A stretch of DNA of 50,453 nt, taken from positions 1 to 50,453 of the forward strand of contig NZ_JAKVIM010000024.1 of assembly GCF_022601715.1 (NCBI RefSeq), read 5' to 3'. This DNA comes from Acinetobacter zhairuonensis. GTDB taxonomy: Bacteria; Pseudomonadota; Gammaproteobacteria; Pseudomonadales; Moraxellaceae. This document shows, piece after piece, positions 48,179-50,453 of this stretch (positions within the stretch are counted from its first letter, which is position 1; every line of letters starts with the position of its first letter). The position numbers were made by a program, and so were the translations under genes. The notes below the pieces were generated by a model. The model saw only the letters and a list, made by a program, of their open reading frames with translations. It was not told the origin of the DNA and did not search any database.

Positions 48179-49081
48179 CTATTCAATATCCAAAACCGTG
48201 GCTGGTGAGAATGTGTATGTTCCATAACATCTCTGCAACCATCGCGTCCCTATAATTTCACCACGCCCATGTAAGCAGCGAAGGTTGTTAAAAATGATTA
48301 GATCCCCAGCATCCCAAGACTTTTGAACTTGGCATTCAGAGACAGCAGTTTTTAATTCAAATAACGCGCACTCGCTATCTTCATCAGTTGCATTGACGTT
48401 ATGCAATGCTGCTTTAATTTCGTAATGACCATCAACCAAGTCAAAGATAGAACTTAGAATACGTCTATTTTTTACTTTGAATGTTTCAGGGGCTGTGTGT
48501 ACAAATCGAGGCTCAACCAATACTTCTTTTGATTTTTGGCTAAGTTTATTCACTACGTCTGATAGCTTTACCAAGTTAGTTGAAGTCTTTTTTTCATCAA
48601 CCAGACACATCAATGACAAAGTATGCGGTCTGATATTTCTCGACAAATAGGCTCCATCGGTATGAAAGTCAAACTCTGCCACGCCTTCACTTGAAATGCT
48701 TTTGTTATCAGCAAGATAAATAGGGGTGATCTCATGCACCAAAGCACCTTGCTTTTCTGCTTTGAAGGCAAATGGATTCAAACCACAAGCATTTGTAACA
48801 CCTAAAAGAACGAGCTCTGAAATATAGCCCTTAGTGTAGGGTCTGGAGGCACTCGTTGGTGGAGGGCATAGCTGATCGTCAATAGGGAGATTTGAAAACT
48901 CAATTAGACCTCCACCCATACGGAGTTCATTTAAATGAATATCTCTTAAATTGAGATACTTTCTTGCCAAACTCGCACTCTGTTCGATAATTGATGATGT
49001 GAGGCATTCATTGAATTCTGGCAATTCTTTTAATTCGTTTTTCCAAGAATTAGCACAATGTTCGTTAATCTTGATTTGCAT
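48179..49081 (-). CDS. TauD/clavaminate-synthase-like Fe(II)/2-oxoglutarate oxygenase
   Basis: The 300-residue protein has the iron-binding facial triad H140-T-D142 in FHTDGAY and the distal His in CLHGRGEI (H271), followed by TRWLQRCY that supplies the arginine for 2-oxoglutarate. PPPTSASRPYTKGYISELVL and LGVTNACGLNPFAFK match amino-acid hydroxylases of the AsnO/VioC/clavaminate-synthase group, so the substrate is probably a free or carrier-bound amino acid. ATG 49081 with TAGGAA upstream is preferred to a TTG at 49099. Confidence 0.85.
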   Translation of the reverse strand: MQIKINEHCANSWKNELKELPEFNECLTSSIIEQSASLARKYLNLRDIHLNELRMGGGLIEFSNLPIDDQLCPPPTSASRPYTKGYISELVLLGVTNACGLNPFAFKAEKQGALVHEITPIYLADNKSISSEGVAEFDFHTDGAYLSRNIRPHTLSLMCLVDEKKTSTNLVKLSDVVNKLSQKSKEVLVEPRFVHTAPETFKVKNRRILSSIFDLVDGHYEIKAALHNVNATDEDSECALFELKTAVSECQVQKSWDAGDLIIFNNLRCLHGRGEIIGTRWLQRCYGTYTFSPATVLDIE

Positions 49082-49472
49082 GATGTTCCTATGACTCAAT
49101 TTGATTATTATAAAGTTTCAAATATTTACTAATTTTAAGATTTCGAGCAGAAACGATGGATTCATTTCTAAAACTCTAAGATGCTTAATTAAAAGCTTTT
49201 AAACTAATTTTGAGTAGAACTCCTATTTATTAAATGGATGTAATTAAGTTTTTTAATTCATATATATAGGTAAACTACATATAAATATAAAAACAGCCAG
49301 CAGTGAAATATATTTTACCAATCAGTAAAATAAAAAATATAATCAGAAATTAATAATTTAGCGAACACGACATATTTAAGTTTTATTAATCAATTGTGTC
49401 ATTGGCATTTTATTTAATGGAGCCTGATTTTGTATGCATAATTTGCATGGGTTTATACATTTTTTCATTATT

Positions 49473-49496
49473 ATTTAATCGATATATCGTTTAAAT
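49473..49496. promoter_or_regulatory. 24-bp palindrome, possible operator
   Basis: ATTTAATCGATATATCGT then TTAAAT is self-complementary at 22 of 24 positions. It stands 114 bases before the broken symporter start and about 390 bases upstream of the oxygenase gene. The rest of 49100-49600 is AT-rich and holds no gene I can support. Confidence 0.5.
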
Positions 49497-49609
49497 TCCA
49501 TACGTTTTTCTTGCATCAAATAGGATTTGATGTTCTTGGAATATGTTTAGACTATTGCTATTCAATAGTTTGAGCTAATAAAACTCTGAGTTTTATAAGG
49601 AAGTTTGAT

Positions 49610-49790
49610 ATGAATCAAAAAAAGACTATTGAAGTTTGTTCTAGTTGCGATGCTCCTAAGCATATTTATTGGTTGCACTTTCCATTACTTTTTAAATCCA
49701 GTTCAATCAGAAAACATTGCGTCATAATTTAAGATATTAGCTGATAGATTATTAAGATTAATTAATCATATTGCTAAGGATGGGTTTTAT
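49610..49790 (+). pseudogene. 5' remnant of a dicarboxylate/glutamate:cation symporter gene
   Basis: After a strong ribosome site (AAGGAAG) and ATG 49610, removing one A from the seven-A run at 49617-49623 gives MNQKRLLKFVLVAMLLSIFI and then FHYFLNP..., the N terminus of a DctA/GltP-type symporter; a TAA and then LADRLLRLIN follow in the same frame before homology stops. The rest of the gene is gone. It adjoins gltS, another glutamate transporter. Confidence 0.6.
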
Positions 49791-49953
49791 GGTAATACAG
49801 ATCCTTGAAATCCTAGTGTGGCTTCAGTGGTTTATTAAACTGAATATTGGCATTTTATATAATCTAAATTTCACTTAGTGCTCTAATAATTAGATTTATA
49901 TCAGATATTTAAGTTAAGTACTTTATTCTTTTAATTAATATATGGATATGTAT

Positions 49954-50453
49954 ATGCAGCTTACTTTTAATGCGTTTTATACGCTGATTGCAGCAGTTAT
50001 TGTATTGTTGTTGGGTCGATTCCTTGTGAATCATATCGACTTTTTACGTCGTTATAATATCCCTGAACCGGTTGCTGGTGGTTTGGTTGCGGCTATTCTT
50101 TCCCTAGTCGTATACAACGTCTGGGGTTTTAGCATTAGTACCAGTAGTGAACTGCAAACCAGCTTCATGTTGATTTTCTTCGCTTCGATTGGTTTAAGTG
50201 CAAACTTCTCAAAACTGAGAGAAGGTGGTATGGGCTTGGTGATCTTCCTGATTGCCGTTGCTTCATTCATTGTGGTTCAAGATTTTGTCGGTATCAGTCT
50301 TGCGACTTTAATGGGTATTGATCCACTCATCGGCTTGATCGCGGGTTCAATTACCTTGACGGGTGGTCATGGTACTGCGGGTGCATGGGGTGAAATTCTA
50401 GAAGTTGAACACGGTATTCAAGGTGCATTGGCACTGGGTATGGCAAGTGCGAC
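49954..50453 (+). CDS. gltS: Sodium/glutamate symporter GltS (5' part)
   Basis: 166 codons are visible before the window ends. MQLTFNAFYTLIAAVIVLLL, IPEPVAGGLVAA and TLTGGHGTAGAWG match GltS, the Na+-coupled glutamate importer. ATG 49954 aligns with the E. coli start; ATG codons at 49942 and 49948 in frame would add four or two residues. Confidence 0.92.
   Translation, partial: MQLTFNAFYTLIAAVIVLLLGRFLVNHIDFLRRYNIPEPVAGGLVAAILSLVVYNVWGFSISTSSELQTSFMLIFFASIGLSANFSKLREGGMGLVIFLIAVASFIVVQDFVGISLATLMGIDPLIGLIAGSITLTGGHGTAGAWGEILEVEHGIQGALALGMASA

Overview
The window looks like chromosomal DNA of an Acinetobacter species. It is AT-rich and carries an AdeFGH-type efflux operon with a divergent AdeL-type LysR regulator, a long UmuD protein with a UmuDAb-box-like operator, IS982 and IS3 family remnants, and core genes (aroQ-accB-accC, tusDCBE, fumC, gltS) typical of gamma-proteobacteria. 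Every name here comes from reading motifs by eye; no search was run.

Bases 1-14,700 are an accessory, decaying region. It holds a frameshifted DUF333/I78-inhibitor lipoprotein gene, a DUF2235 (Tle1-like) lipase gene with two nonsense codons, a frameshifted cytochrome b561 gene, a papain-like protease remnant and a membrane protein gene split by one TAG. A complete initiator tRNA is followed by a degenerate tRNA-Arg(UCU). Intact genes are scattered between: a MerR regulator divergent from an SDR oxidoreductase, an arsR-arsC pair without a pump gene, a DUF523 protein, several exported proteins of unknown function, and two lipoproteins that resemble immunity proteins of type VI lipase effectors.

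Bases 14,975-29,637 are mostly housekeeping: an MFS permease, an amidase, a MASE1-GGDEF diguanylate cyclase, aroQ-accB-accC, umuDC, an HxlR regulator, the tusDCBE tRNA-thiolation sulfur relay, a GalE-like epimerase lacking the usual catalytic lysine, and fumC. A decayed IS982 element follows. The adeFGH operon and adeL lie at 30,926-38,026.

The most unusual part is 39,714-49,081, between an IS3-family remnant and a broken symporter gene. A six-gene run encodes a fold-III PLP decarboxylase fused to an acyl carrier protein, an AMP-forming ligase, an alpha/beta hydrolase, a ribulose-phosphate 3-epimerase, a complete uroporphyrinogen decarboxylase and an OhrR-like MarR regulator. A second MarR regulator and a small protein follow, and a convergent pair encodes a non-heme Fe(II)/2-oxoglutarate oxygenase and an AEC-family transporter. 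The run is preceded by a promoter overlapping a perfect 32-bp palindrome. I read this as a candidate small-molecule pathway in which an amino acid is loaded on the carrier domain, decarboxylated there, released or transferred by the hydrolase, possibly hydroxylated and exported. The product is unknown. gltS begins at the right edge and runs out of the window.
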